64,000 nucleotides of DNA from positions 82,971-146,970 of the forward strand of contig UQZJ01000003.1 of the NCBI GenBank assembly GCA_900545495.1. The letters are read 5' to 3'. Numbering within the stretch: position 1 is the first letter of the stretch; every line of letters starts with the position of its first letter. The DNA comes from an uncultured Eubacteriales bacterium. Its GTDB lineage: Bacteria; Bacillota; Clostridia; Oscillospirales; Oscillospiraceae. Positions 14,679-23,736 of the stretch are shown here, piece by piece. The translations under genes were made by a program, and so were the position numbers. Under the pieces are notes generated by a model that searched no databases, had not been told where the DNA came from, and was given only the letters and a program-made list of their open reading frames with translations.

Positions 14679-15449
14679 ATGCCGATTTTGGACGTACAGC
14701 ACATCGAAAAGCACTTCGGCGACACCCCGGTGCTGAAGGACATCAGTTTCTCTCTGGAGGAAGGGCAGGCGCTGAGCATCATCGGCTCCTCCGGCAGCGG
14801 CAAGACCACGCTGCTGCGATGCCTGAATTTTCTGGAGACGCCGGACAAGGGCGTCATCTCCGTCCGGGGAGAGAATCTGTTTGACGCGGCGGAGCACGCC
14901 TCCCGCTCTGAAAGCGATATTCGCAAGAAACGGCTGCACTTCGGACTGGTGTTCCAGAGCTTCAACCTGTTCCCGCAGTACACAGCGCTGCAAAATGTGA
15001 CGCTGGCGCGGGAGCTGATGGCCAAGTCGGAAAAGACCGGCGAGAGCCATGAAAGCATCGTCGCCGAGGGACGGCGGCTGCTGGAGGATATCGGGCTGGG
15101 GCAACGGATGGACAACTACCCCCACCAGCTGTCCGGCGGTCAGCAGCAGCGGGTGGCCATCGCGCGGGCGCTGGCTATGAAGCCGGACATTCTGTGCTTC
15201 GATGAGCCTACCAGCGCATTGGACCCCGAATTGACCGGCGAGGTGCTGCGGGTCATCCGTGACCTTGCCGACCAGCACACCACCATGGTCATCGTCACCC
15301 ACGAGATGGCCTTCGCCCGGGACGTAGCCGATCAGGTGATCTTCATGGACGGCGGCGTGATCGTGGAGCAGGGCCCCGCCAAGGAGGTCATCGACCATCC
15401 CGCACAGGAGCGCACCCGCCAATTTCTGGCGCGGTACAGCGAGATGTGA
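14679..15449 (+). CDS. Amino-acid ABC transporter ATP-binding protein
   Basis: 256-aa GlnQ/HisP-type ATPase energizing the importer. Walker A GSSGSGKTT, Q-loop LVFQSFNLFPQYT, signature LSGGQQQR, Walker B ILCFDEPTSALD and the switch histidine in IVTHEM are all present. Start ATG 14679 is chosen because AGGAGG ends 8 nt before it; GTG 14670 overlaps the ribosome-binding site. Last gene of the operon, followed by a terminator. Confidence 0.96.
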   Translation: MPILDVQHIEKHFGDTPVLKDISFSLEEGQALSIIGSSGSGKTTLLRCLNFLETPDKGVISVRGENLFDAAEHASRSESDIRKKRLHFGLVFQSFNLFPQYTALQNVTLARELMAKSEKTGESHESIVAEGRRLLEDIGLGQRMDNYPHQLSGGQQQRVAIARALAMKPDILCFDEPTSALDPELTGEVLRVIRDLADQHTTMVIVTHEMAFARDVADQVIFMDGGVIVEQGPAKEVIDHPAQERTRQFLARYSEM

Positions 15450-15461
15450 ACAAGGAAAAAA

Positions 15462-15498
15462 GGGAGACCCACCGCATACGCGGAGGGCCTCCCTTTTT
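15462..15498. terminator. Bidirectional terminator between the ABC operon and rnpB
   Basis: Arms GGGAGACCC (15462-15470) and GGGCCTCCC (15485-15493) with an inner CCGC/GCGG stem. On the plus strand it ends in CTTTTT, on the minus strand in TTTTTT, so it can stop both the ABC operon and the convergent RNase P RNA. Confidence 0.88.
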
Positions 15499-15503
15499 CT
15501 GGT

Positions 15504-15862
15504 GCGAGCAGGCCTATAAGCCGGGTTCTGTTTCGACAGTCATCTATCTAGGCGCACCGTTGCCGGTACGCTCAAGCCACCCCGGGAGCGGCCGGGCCGG
15601 CCATGCGCTCCCATACCGGTGTTGCTCCGAATAGAGTTTACAGCGACGGACGCTTTCACACGCCGTCGGGTGAGCTCTTACCTCGCCTTTCCACCCTTAC
15701 CCCGCCGCCTCCTTGCGCAGGCGGACGAGGCGGTATATCTCTGTTGCACTTTTCCTGAAGTCGCCTTCGGCGGGCGTTACCCGTTATTCTTGCCCTGTGG
15801 AGCCCGGACTTTCCTCATGAACAGGCTTTCGCCTTGTCCCCGCGACTGTCCAGCCTACTCGC
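15504..15862 (-). ncRNA. rnpB: RNase P RNA
   Basis: The catalytic RNA of RNase P, which matures tRNA 5' ends. The minus strand shows the conserved GAGGAAAGTCCGGGCTCC block, AGAGCTCACC, and the near-3' signature ACAGAACCCGGCTTATAGGCC. The 5' GCGAGTAGGC and 3' GCCTGCTCGC pair as a 10-bp P1 helix, which sets the ends to within a few bases. The 5' end falls 7 nt after the -10 of the promoter at 15870-15899. Length of about 359 nt fits a bacterial A-type-like RNA. Confidence 0.96.
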
Positions 15863-15869
15863 ATTCGCT

Positions 15870-15899
15870 ATTCTACTCCACAGGCACCGGGAAAGTCAA
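15870..15899 (-). promoter_or_regulatory. Promoter of rnpB
   Basis: Minus-strand TTGACT (15894-15899), 18-bp spacer, TAGAAT (15870-15875), directly upstream of the P1 helix of RNase P RNA. Confidence 0.85.
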
Positions 15900-15907
15900 T
15901 GCACATT

Positions 15908-17404
15908 TCAACGAACACGGGGGATCAGCAGCATTTTATCCGGCAGCTCCTCCCCCTCCAGCCGGTTGACGGCACGCAGCAGCGTCTCGTCGGTGCGGTA
16001 CTGCTTGGCTGCGTCCCACAGCGTCTCCCCAGGCAGTAGACGGCGCAGCACCAGAGACGGTGTCTGTCCCTGCTCCTCCGGTTCCAGCAGCTCGCCGCCG
16101 CAGACGGTGACCAGTGGCTCCTGTTGGGCATCCTCCACCAGAAACTCCACCACCTGCCGTACATCGCAGCCGCCGGCGCCAAGCTGCACCCCCGGCCCGC
16201 CGGACAAGCCGCAGCACAGCCCCTGCACTGTCACCTTCACAGGCAGCACCACCTCCGAGGCGCGCTCGGTCACGGCAGGCGAGTCGTTCTCATCCAGATA
16301 CAGCAGCCTTGTCCGCACCGTGGTACGCAGCGCTGTTTGCCCCGCCTCCGTCGTAACGGCGGCATTGGCGCAGTCCGTATCGGTGATGAAGAAAAACGGC
16401 TTGTTCCCGCCAAAATCCAGATGCTCCACCGTCTCCTCCCGCAGGATGCGGTCAGGGTGCGCGGCCGGGAGGGTCACCGTCTCCTGCTCCAGATGCACCG
16501 GCTGGCGGATGCTGTACAGATCCTCCACGCAGGTGCAGCGCTCCGTGCGGTAGGCGCACAGCAGCAGCCGCAGCTCCACGGTGACGGAGAGCCCGCCGCC
16601 ATTGTCGGAGCGCAGCACCCGCGCCTCGCCGCCGGTGAGGCAGAGCCGTACGGCGTATTCGCCGTCCTCCGGCAGACCGCCGCCGTCCAGGATCTGGGAC
16701 AGGGGCAGCTCCGTGTCGTATGTATGCAGCTGCTGATCCTGTCCGCGGTACAGGGCGGACAGCGCGGCCTCCCCCTTTACCACCAGCTTATTTCCCACGG
16801 TGCGGCAGCTGGTGAGCCGGGGATACAGCCGGTACAACAGCAGCTCCTCCGGCACCGGCGACACCTGCACCTCCTGGGTCACGGTGATATCCCGCTCCAC
16901 AACTGCGTCCAGCAGACTGCACGCATGGTCCCGGCATCGGACGCGCAGGGCGGCGTTCTCATCCGTCCCGCTGCAAATGCGGCGGACGGCGCGGATATAG
17001 CCAGTCATGATCACCTCCGGCAAAAGGCGTATGTACAGTTTCCGGGCCGTGACCGCCTGCGCCTCTACCAGCAGCAGTCGCCCCGTGGCCCAGATGAGCT
17101 GTGCGGACGCCAGCTCCCGATCCTCTGCCGCGCAGGAAAAGGGTACGGATACCGTCAGACTGCGAAGACCGGTGCTCTCCTCCGATGTATACAGCACGGT
17201 GACACGAACTGTACCGGACACCGTGACCCGCTCCTCCGAGGCGGTTTTCTCCCGGATATACAGCTGCCCGCAGGCGGTGACGATCCGCGTCATGTCGGGG
17301 CAGTATTCCGCAATGGCGGTCTCCATTGTCTCCTCATGGCTGACCACCGCGTGACCTGTCTTTTCCCAGCAGGTCAGATCTGTAAACTGTAAGCCTAATT
17401 CCAT
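15908..17404 (-). CDS. DUF3794 and LysM domain protein (SpoVID/coat-type)
   Basis: 498-aa protein with repeated DUF3794 segments (for example residues about 30-130 and 160-290) and a C-terminal LysM-type domain (LLPGETLWDAAKQYRTDETLLRAVN...MLLIPRV). Proteins of this layout are often linked to spore coat or cortex morphogenesis in Clostridia (known of the family); the substrate is not known. No signal peptide is seen, which fits a mother-cell cytoplasmic coat protein. Upstream, GAATAA-15 bp-CATACCAT on the minus strand (about 17430-17460) resembles a sigma-E promoter, but weakly. The neighbour spoVM supports a sporulation role. Confidence 0.85.
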   Translation of the reverse strand: MELGLQFTDLTCWEKTGHAVVSHEETMETAIAEYCPDMTRIVTACGQLYIREKTASEERVTVSGTVRVTVLYTSEESTGLRSLTVSVPFSCAAEDRELASAQLIWATGRLLLVEAQAVTARKLYIRLLPEVIMTGYIRAVRRICSGTDENAALRVRCRDHACSLLDAVVERDITVTQEVQVSPVPEELLLYRLYPRLTSCRTVGNKLVVKGEAALSALYRGQDQQLHTYDTELPLSQILDGGGLPEDGEYAVRLCLTGGEARVLRSDNGGGLSVTVELRLLLCAYRTERCTCVEDLYSIRQPVHLEQETVTLPAAHPDRILREETVEHLDFGGNKPFFFITDTDCANAAVTTEAGQTALRTTVRTRLLYLDENDSPAVTERASEVVLPVKVTVQGLCCGLSGGPGVQLGAGGCDVRQVVEFLVEDAQQEPLVTVCGGELLEPEEQGQTPSLVLRRLLPGETLWDAAKQYRTDETLLRAVNRLEGEELPDKMLLIPRVR

Positions 17405-17459
17405 GGTCTTGCCCTCTCATTTCTCCATGATACTTCATGGTATGAGCGGGCGTCCGCCG

Positions 17460-17534
17460 TTATTCCCGCATCCCGAAAAGGCTCCGCAGCAGACCGCGCA
17501 GGATGCGCGGCGACTTCCAGACAACGATCCTCAT
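17460..17534 (-). CDS. spoVM: SpoVM-type stage V sporulation peptide (24 aa)
   Basis: A 24-residue peptide, MRIVVWKSPRILRGLLRSLF plus GMRE, with a strong AGGAGG ribosome-binding site. SpoVM is a tiny amphipathic helix that binds the convex forespore membrane and recruits the coat ATPase SpoIVA. The visible pattern matches clostridial SpoVM peptides: hydrophobic start, KSP(K/R), then an amphipathic helix with basic residues and a GM/GI end. Position supports it: in Bacillus subtilis spoVM lies just beyond the prpC-prkC-rsgA cluster, as here. It is easily missed because of its size. Confidence 0.85.
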   Translation of the reverse strand: MRIVVWKSPRILRGLLRSLFGMRE

Positions 17535-17539
17535 ACAAC

Positions 17540-17701
17540 CTACCTCCTATTTCTCAGACAGACGATCCCGCAGGCGATCAGCAGAAATGCCACCAGAAAC
17601 ATCAAAACCCCCACAGGAAAAACGGCCGCGATCAGGATGCCCAGTCCCAATGCCAGCGCACAGATGCCGATGATCGTTCCGCCGCAGTTCCACCCTCTCA
17701 T
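17540..17701 (-). CDS. Small membrane protein of unknown function (53 aa)
   Basis: 53-aa peptide beginning MRGWNCGGTIIGIC, almost entirely hydrophobic (residues 8-48), likely two tightly packed transmembrane helices or one long hairpin, ending in the basic CLRNRR. AGAGGGGG precedes the ATG. It lies 5 bp upstream of spoVM and after the rsgA terminator, so it may be co-transcribed with spoVM. I do not recognise a named family. Confidence 0.65.
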   Translation of the reverse strand: MRGWNCGGTIIGICALALGLGILIAAVFPVGVLMFLVAFLLIACGIVCLRNRR

Positions 17702-17735
17702 AGCAGGACCCCCTCTGCTCCAGTATATGGACGCA

Positions 17736-17767
17736 GAAAAAGCGGAGTGCATCGCACTCCGCTTTTT
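17736..17767. terminator. Strong terminator closing the cdaA-to-rsgA gene train
   Basis: AAAAAGCGGAGTGC/GCACTCCGCTTTTTT hairpin with a 3-nt loop, flanked by A and T runs on either side. It lies directly after the rsgA stop and before the small membrane protein gene. Confidence 0.93.
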
Positions 17768-17769
17768 TG

Positions 17770-18651
17770 CTATTTCTTTTCCCACGCCTTCAGATCCTTC
17801 AGCTCCTCGTACAGACGGACATAGCTGCGGTGACGGCTGGGATGGATGTCCCCGTCCTTCACCGCCTGCAAAATGCGGCAGCCCTTTTCCTTGGTGTGGC
17901 TGCACCCCACGAAGCGGCACTGCCCCAGATAGGGCGCAAACTCCGGAAACGTCTCCGGCAGGTGTGCCTTCAGCTCCAGATCCATCTCCTGCGTGTCGAA
18001 GGAGGAGAAGCCCGGCGTATCAATGACCCATGTGTCGCCGCCCAGCGAGAACATCTCCACATGGCGGGTGGTATGGCGTCCACGGCCCAGCGCCTTGCTG
18101 ACCTCACCCACCGGCAGCGTCAGCTCCGGCAGCAGGGTATTCAGGATGCTGGACTTTCCCACGCCGGAATTTCCTGTAAAGGCATTTAGCTTGCCAGCTA
18201 TTGCGGTACGCAGCGCATCCATGCCCTCCCCTGTTGCGGCGCTGAGGCGCAGCACCTGTATGGCGGAATGGCGATAGATATCGTACAGCTCCTCCGCCGG
18301 GTCGAGGTCACACTTGTTCAGGCACAACAGCACCTGACAGCCCTTCAGCGATGCGATAGCGGCAATGCGGTCAATGAGGTACGGTTCCGTCACCGGAATG
18401 GCGGCGCTGGCGATGATGACCAGCTGGTCGATGTTGGCCGCAGCAGGTCGTAGGAACAGGTTCCGCCGAGGCTCCACCGCCTCCACGAAGCCCTCGCCTC
18501 CGCCCAGTTCGCGCACCTGTACCCAGTCGCCCACCAGCGGACTCAGCCCCTCGCGCCGGAATTTGCCGCGGGCGCGGCATTGCAGCACCTCCGCGCCGGT
18601 GTTCACGTAATAGAAGCCGCTGAGGGCCTTCTCAATGCGCCCCCGGCTCAA
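17770..18651 (-). CDS. rsgA: Ribosome small-subunit biogenesis GTPase RsgA
   Basis: 293-aa circularly permuted GTPase that checks 30S subunit maturation. An N-terminal OB fold (residues 1-65) is followed by the permuted G domain: G4 NKCD (112-115) comes before the P-loop GNSGVGKSS (160-168) and G3 DTPG (211-214). A C-terminal zinc domain has CRFVGCSHTKEKGC. Its start overlaps the prkC stop, so the two are translationally coupled as in Bacillus. Confidence 0.97.
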   Translation of the reverse strand: MSRGRIEKALSGFYYVNTGAEVLQCRARGKFRREGLSPLVGDWVQVRELGGGEGFVEAVEPRRNLFLRPAAANIDQLVIIASAAIPVTEPYLIDRIAAIASLKGCQVLLCLNKCDLDPAEELYDIYRHSAIQVLRLSAATGEGMDALRTAIAGKLNAFTGNSGVGKSSILNTLLPELTLPVGEVSKALGRGRHTTRHVEMFSLGGDTWVIDTPGFSSFDTQEMDLELKAHLPETFPEFAPYLGQCRFVGCSHTKEKGCRILQAVKDGDIHPSRHRSYVRLYEELKDLKAWEKK

Positions 18652-20603
18652 AAGGTGATCTCCTGTGAGGGGGAGGACGCCACGGTGTTGTCGTTGATGC
18701 AGGTGAAGTAGGCGCGGACCAGAGAGCCCCGGCCCACCTGCCCGGTAAAGGTGTAGCTGGTCTTTTTCAGGTTGGAGCTTAGGTACTGGCTGTCCACGAT
18801 CGCGCCGTCCTGCTCAAACTCTACCTTGATCATACCATCCATATCCTCCGGCAGCGAAAACTCCACCGTTTTGGTGCGGGTCACAATATCCTCCTCACCG
18901 GTGCCGCTGACAGTAAAGACGATCTGCGTACCGCCCTCCACCACCTCGCCGGGCTGGATGCTCTGGTCGGTGATCCGTCCCGTGTCCACAGCGGTGTACG
19001 GGTCGAACACCGGCTGCCCCACGGTCAGTCCCATGTCCTGTGCGTCCTTAATGGCAATGGCAATATCCTGCCCCGCAAAGGTGGGGACTGTCACCGTCTT
19101 GGGGCCGGTGCTGATATAGAGCGTGATCTTCTGCCCCTTCGTCAGCTGCTCGCCGGCCGCCGGCACAGTGGAGATCACGGTATCCTTGACGCGGGTATCG
19201 GAGTTCTGGCTCAAAAACTCCAGCTGCAGATCCAAATTCAGCTCCTGCAGTTCGATACGCGCCTGCCGGTACTCCTTACCGGTCATCTCCGGCATGGGAA
19301 CCTTTTCCTCCTCCGCCGCCACATAGACCTCAATGACAAAGTTGCTCTTGCGGCTGCGTCCCGCCTCCGGAGACTGCTCGACGATCTGTCCGGCCGTGTA
19401 GGTTTCCGAGCGCAGAGAACCCTTGACAACGATCTCGAAAACATCCTTTACGCCGTCCGCGAGCTGAGCATCCTCCACGGTCATGCCGCGCACATCGGGG
19501 ACCTCATAGCTCTTGTTGTTGCCGGCGGGGCCGAAATCGCCCAAGATCAGCTTGAACAGCAGGAACACCAGCACCAGCGCCGCCGCGAAGATGCCCGCCA
19601 TGATGGCGATGGACTTCTTATCCCGGAAGCGGGTATCCTCCTCCGGCTCATCGCGGCGTACCTGCTCCGTCCGTTTTTTTACCGCGGTGGCCACCTGCGC
19701 CGTGGGCAGCGGCATCGTCGGCTCGCTGTCCGGCTGCACCGCTGTCAATTCCTTGCGGATATAGTCCATGTCCACGGTGGGATCCTTGCGGAATTTCTCC
19801 AGATCCTCCAGCATGGCGTCCGCCGTCGGATAGCGCTTGTCCGGGTCGCTGTTCATCGCCTTCATGCAGATCAGCTCCAGCGGCTCCGGAATGTCCGGGT
19901 CGATGTCCCGGGGTGCCAGCGGCACGGAGCTGAGGTGCTGGATGGCCACGGACACGGCGGAATCCCCCTCGAAGGGCAGCCGCCCGGTCAGCATCTCATA
20001 CAGCACCACACCGGCGGAGTAGATGTCGGAGCGGGCGTCGATCCGGTCGCCCCGGGCCTGCTCCGGTGAGATATAGTGTACGGAGCCGAGGGCCTCCTGG
20101 GTCAGGGTCTGGCTGGCGTTGGCCAGACAGGCGATGCCGAAGTCGGCCACCTTCACGCTGCCGTCCCGCAGCACCATGATGTTCTGGGGCTTGATGTCCC
20201 GGTGGATGATGCCCCGGCTGTGGGCGTGGCTCAAGCCGCGCATGATCTGGGTGATGAAGTGCAGAGACTCCCGCCAGTCCATGCGGCCCCGCCGCTCCAT
20301 GTACTGCTTCAGGGTGATACCGTCGATCAGCTCCATGACGATATATTCCGTCTCGCCGCTGGTGGACACGTCGTACACCGAAACGATGTTGGCGTGAGAC
20401 AGCTGCGCCACGGCGCGGGATTCATCCCGGAAGCGGCGGCGGAAATCGGCGTTCTCCGCCAGATCGCTCTTTAAGATCTTGACGGCCACCAGACGGTTCA
20501 GGCGATGACATCTGGCCTTATATACATTTGCCATGCCGCCGGAACCGATCAACTCCAGAATTTCATAGCGATCGTCCAGCATACGTCCTATGTATTGATC
20601 CAT
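18648..20603 (-). CDS. prkC: Serine/threonine protein kinase with PASTA repeats (PrkC/Stk1)
   Basis: 651-aa membrane kinase that senses cell-wall fragments. The cytoplasmic kinase domain (residues 13-275) has the glycine loop GSGGMANVY, Lys42, catalytic HRDIKPQN with Asp136, and DFG at 154-156. A single helix spans about residues 331-353. Three extracellular PASTA repeats follow (YEVPDVRGMTVEDAQ, KVPMPEMTGKEYRQA, VTVPTFAGQDIAIA) and a short C-terminal domain. The partner phosphatase gene is directly upstream. In Bacillus the pair controls germination and wall homeostasis. Confidence 0.97.
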   Translation of the reverse strand: MDQYIGRMLDDRYEILELIGSGGMANVYKARCHRLNRLVAVKILKSDLAENADFRRRFRDESRAVAQLSHANIVSVYDVSTSGETEYIVMELIDGITLKQYMERRGRMDWRESLHFITQIMRGLSHAHSRGIIHRDIKPQNIMVLRDGSVKVADFGIACLANASQTLTQEALGSVHYISPEQARGDRIDARSDIYSAGVVLYEMLTGRLPFEGDSAVSVAIQHLSSVPLAPRDIDPDIPEPLELICMKAMNSDPDKRYPTADAMLEDLEKFRKDPTVDMDYIRKELTAVQPDSEPTMPLPTAQVATAVKKRTEQVRRDEPEEDTRFRDKKSIAIMAGIFAAALVLVFLLFKLILGDFGPAGNNKSYEVPDVRGMTVEDAQLADGVKDVFEIVVKGSLRSETYTAGQIVEQSPEAGRSRKSNFVIEVYVAAEEEKVPMPEMTGKEYRQARIELQELNLDLQLEFLSQNSDTRVKDTVISTVPAAGEQLTKGQKITLYISTGPKTVTVPTFAGQDIAIAIKDAQDMGLTVGQPVFDPYTAVDTGRITDQSIQPGEVVEGGTQIVFTVSGTGEEDIVTRTKTVEFSLPEDMDGMIKVEFEQDGAIVDSQYLSSNLKKTSYTFTGQVGRGSLVRAYFTCINDNTVASSPSQEITF

Positions 20604-20616
20604 GTTGTCATCTCCT

Positions 20617-21351
20617 TCATTCGTTCATCAGCAGCACCGCTGTGATATTGTCCGGTGCGCCGCGCCGCAGCGATATCTGCAGCAGGTGATCCAGACAGCT
20701 CTCGATATCGCCGTCGTGAAGCACCTCAAAAAGCATCTCCTGATCGGAGACGGTGTTGACCAGCCCGTCGGTACACAGCAGGATGAACTCCCCCTGCCTC
20801 CACGGTACGGAAAAGCTGTCGGCCTGTACCTGTGCATCCGGCCCCAGTGCCCGGGTGATGAGATTGCGGTTGGGGTGACGGCGCGCCTCCTGCGGCGTGA
20901 TATCGCCCTTCTCTACCATATTCTCCACCACAGAGTGATCCCGCGAGATCTGCCGGATATCCTCCGCCGTGATGTAGTAGGCACGGCTGTCGCCGATGTT
21001 GCCCACCATCACAAGCTCCTCCCGCGCCAGTGCGCAGACTAGTGTGGTACCCATGTGCTGGTAGTCCGCATTCTTGGCAGCCTCGCGGCGGATGGCATCG
21101 TTGGCCAGAGAGATGGCGTACAGCATCGCCTGCCGCAGCTGCTCCTCCCCGGCGTTCTCCTGCAAAACCGCACGCAGCTCCTTTTCAAACTGCTCCACAG
21201 CGATGCTGCTGGCGATGCGGCCCCCGTTGGTGCCGCCCATACCATCGCAGACCACCGCTGCGCTGTAGCTGCCCACCGTAAACGCCGCATAGGCGTCCTG
21301 ATTCTCACTGCGTACCAATCCGGTGTTGGTAATGCCCCACATTTTCATCAC
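20617..21351 (-). CDS. prpC: PP2C-type serine/threonine phosphatase (PrpC/Stp)
   Basis: 244-aa Mn-dependent PP2C phosphatase that reverses PrkC phosphorylation. Metal-binding and catalytic motifs are visible: ENQDAY, VVCDGMGGTNGG, GNIGDSRAY, SRDHSV and the GAPDN end motif. It overlaps the rlmN stop by 4 bp and precedes prkC by 13 bp, the standard phosphatase-kinase pair order. Confidence 0.96.
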   Translation of the reverse strand: MMKMWGITNTGLVRSENQDAYAAFTVGSYSAAVVCDGMGGTNGGRIASSIAVEQFEKELRAVLQENAGEEQLRQAMLYAISLANDAIRREAAKNADYQHMGTTLVCALAREELVMVGNIGDSRAYYITAEDIRQISRDHSVVENMVEKGDITPQEARRHPNRNLITRALGPDAQVQADSFSVPWRQGEFILLCTDGLVNTVSDQEMLFEVLHDGDIESCLDHLLQISLRRGAPDNITAVLLMNE

Positions 21352-22385
21352 AGGCCGCTCCTTCCCTGCTCCTCCATGGCCTTGCGCCGCAGCTGGCCGC
21401 AGGAGGCGTCAATATCGCCGCCGAGACTGCGCCGCACCGTGGCGGTCACGCCATGGGATTCCAGACGCTTCTGAAACGCGGCAATGCGGCGGCTGGGCTT
21501 GTAGGGGCTCTCCACCACATCGTTCAGCGGGATCAGATTCACATGGCCCGGCATACCCCGCAGCTTTTTGGCGATCAGGTCTGCCTGCCAGTCGTTGTCG
21601 TTGACGCCGTCGATCATGGCGTACTCAAAGCTGATGCGCCGTCCCGTCCGCTGGAAGTAGCGGTGGCAGGCGTCGAACAGCAGCTCCACGTCATAGGCCC
21701 GGTTCACCGGCATGATGCGGCTGCGGGTCTCGCTGTCCGGCGCGTGCAGCGACACGGACAGCGTTAACTGCAATTCCTTCTCCGCCAGTGCGTCGATGCC
21801 CGGCACCACGCCGCAGGTGGACAGGCTGATATGCCGCATCCCGATGTTCATGCCGTCGGGGTGATTCACCAGCTCCAGAAAACGCAGCACATTTTCCATA
21901 TTATCCAGCGGCTCACCGATGCCCATCAGCACGATATTCGATACCTCCCGCCCGGAGTCCAGTTGGGTGAACAGCACCTGATCCAGCATCTCCGAGGGGC
22001 GCAGATCCCGCACCTTACCGGCGATGGTGCTGGCGCAGAACGCACAGCCCATGCGGCAGCCCACCTGCGACGAGATGCATACGGTGTTGCCGTGGTGGTA
22101 CTGCATCAGCACCGTTTCGATACAGTTGCCGTCGGACAGCTCCCACAGATACTTGATGGTGCCGTCCAGCCGGGACTCCTGCTTCCGCGCCACCATAGGC
22201 GCCGTGATAAAGCAGCGCTCCGCCAGCTTTTCCCGCAGCGGCTTGGAGAGGTTCGTCATATCCTCAAAGGACGTGACGCCCCGGTGCAGCCATGTAAAGA
22301 CCTGCTTGGCGCGGAACGTCGGCTCCCCCAGCTCCTTGAGGAACCGGGCAAGCTCCTGCTGAGTCATGGATTTGATATCGGTCAT
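21348..22385 (-). CDS. rlmN: 23S rRNA (adenine-C2)-methyltransferase RlmN (dual-specificity)
   Basis: 345-aa radical-SAM enzyme methylating A2503 of 23S rRNA and A37 of some tRNAs. The radical-SAM cluster motif CRMGCAFC is present, as is the second catalytic Cys in GGDIDASCGQL near the C-terminus, which forms the protein-RNA adduct. Start ATG 22385 has GAGGAG 5-6 nt upstream; a longer frame upstream lacks family similarity. Overlaps prpC by 4 bp. Confidence 0.97.
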   Translation of the reverse strand: MTDIKSMTQQELARFLKELGEPTFRAKQVFTWLHRGVTSFEDMTNLSKPLREKLAERCFITAPMVARKQESRLDGTIKYLWELSDGNCIETVLMQYHHGNTVCISSQVGCRMGCAFCASTIAGKVRDLRPSEMLDQVLFTQLDSGREVSNIVLMGIGEPLDNMENVLRFLELVNHPDGMNIGMRHISLSTCGVVPGIDALAEKELQLTLSVSLHAPDSETRSRIMPVNRAYDVELLFDACHRYFQRTGRRISFEYAMIDGVNDNDWQADLIAKKLRGMPGHVNLIPLNDVVESPYKPSRRIAAFQKRLESHGVTATVRRSLGGDIDASCGQLRRKAMEEQGRSGL

Positions 22386-22398
22386 AAAAGCTCCTCGC

Positions 22399-23736
22399 TT
22401 ATTTCTTGCGCATCCGGCAGATATAGAATCCATCTGTGCCGTAGCGCTGGGGCCACAGCGTCAGCTGTCCGCAGCAGCTTCCAATAGGCTGCGGCAGAGA
22501 AAAGGGTTCCATCTCAAAGTCCGGGTGCGTATCCAGAAACGCCGTGGTGACGCCCTCGTTTTCCTCCGGCAGCACCGTACAGGTGGAGTACACCAGCACG
22601 CCGCCGGGCCGCACATAGGCGGCTGCGTTGTCCAGAATGGCGCTTTGGATAGCCGGCAGCTCCGCCAGCTCCTTGGGGTCCTTATAGCGGATATCCGGCT
22701 TCTTCCGGATGATGCCAAGTCCTGAGCAGGGTACATCCGCCACCACAAGGTCGGCGGCATTTTCCCACGCAGCGTGGTGCTCCCGCCCGTCGGCCAGCGC
22801 CGTGCGGACGGAGTGGATGCCAAGGCGCTCCGCGCCCCGCTCAATGAGCGACAGCTTGTGGGGGTGGACATCGCAGGAGAGGATCTCTCCCCTATCCTTC
22901 TGATCAATGGCCAGCGCAAAGGATTTGCCGCCCGGTGCGGCGCACATATCCAGCACCCGATCCGTCTCCCCCGGCGCTGCCACCGTCGCCACCAGACGGG
23001 CGGCGGCATCCTGCACGGTGAAGTGTCCCTCCGTAAAGGCGGGCAGACGCTCTAAGTCGCCGGTGGCGGACACCTCAAAGCAGCCCGCCAGCCACGGGTG
23101 GGCGCGTACCGTCACACCGGCGGCCCGCAGCTCCTTCTCCAGCTCCTCCGCCGTGATCTTCAGCGTATTGGTCTGGATGGTGGTGGGGACGATCTCGTTG
23201 TTCATCCGAAGGTAGTCCTCCGTCTCCTCCGCGCCCACCACGTCGATGAGGCGGCGTACCAGCCACTTGGGATGGCTGTACCGCACGGACAGGTAATCCG
23301 CTGTCGTGCCTTGGGGCAGCGCCGGCATATCCATCCAGTTGGCGACGAACTTCCGCAGCACCGCGTTGACCATACCGGCAGCCTTGGGCCGACCCCAGCG
23401 CTTGGTCATCTCCACCGCCTCATTGACGGCGGCGCGGTGGGGGATCTTATCCATAAACAGGATCTGATACCCGCCGATCCGCAGAATGTTCAGGATCACC
23501 GGCTCCAGACGGTGAGGCTTTTGGCTGCACCAGCAGCCGATATAGTAGTCCAGCAGACCGCGGTTTTGGATAACGCCGTAGGCAAGGCGGGTGCAAAGCG
23601 CCGCCTCCCGGCTGTCCAGTCCGTTTTTCGCAATGGTGCGCTTCAGGCTGCCGTCCGACCACGCATTGGCGCGGCTGACCTGCATCAGCACCTCCAGCGC
23701 CGTGTCACGGGCGCTGCTTCGCTGCATCTCGCTCAT
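22399..23736 (-). CDS. rsmB: 16S rRNA (cytosine-C5)-methyltransferase RsmB
   Basis: 445-aa methyltransferase for C967 of 16S rRNA. An N-terminal NusB-like RNA-binding domain (residues 1-140) is fused to a SAM-dependent Rossmann domain with CAAPGGKS (SAM loop), DVPCSGLGIIRKKPD and YSTCTVLPEENE, the two catalytic cysteine motifs. It overlaps fmt by 4 bp. Confidence 0.97.
   Translation of the reverse strand: MSEMQRSSARDTALEVLMQVSRANAWSDGSLKRTIAKNGLDSREAALCTRLAYGVIQNRGLLDYYIGCWCSQKPHRLEPVILNILRIGGYQILFMDKIPHRAAVNEAVEMTKRWGRPKAAGMVNAVLRKFVANWMDMPALPQGTTADYLSVRYSHPKWLVRRLIDVVGAEETEDYLRMNNEIVPTTIQTNTLKITAEELEKELRAAGVTVRAHPWLAGCFEVSATGDLERLPAFTEGHFTVQDAAARLVATVAAPGETDRVLDMCAAPGGKSFALAIDQKDRGEILSCDVHPHKLSLIERGAERLGIHSVRTALADGREHHAAWENAADLVVADVPCSGLGIIRKKPDIRYKDPKELAELPAIQSAILDNAAAYVRPGGVLVYSTCTVLPEENEGVTTAFLDTHPDFEMEPFSLPQPIGSCCGQLTLWPQRYGTDGFYICRMRKK

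Noticed and set aside
13190..15115. Minus-strand open frame of 641 codons opposite the ABC operon
   Set aside because: Spans three unrelated plus-strand genes and their gaps, which a real gene would not mirror; no motif.
17770..18651. rsgA permutation as a novelty
   Set aside because: The permuted GTPase order (G4 before G1 and G3) is the normal state of the RsgA family.
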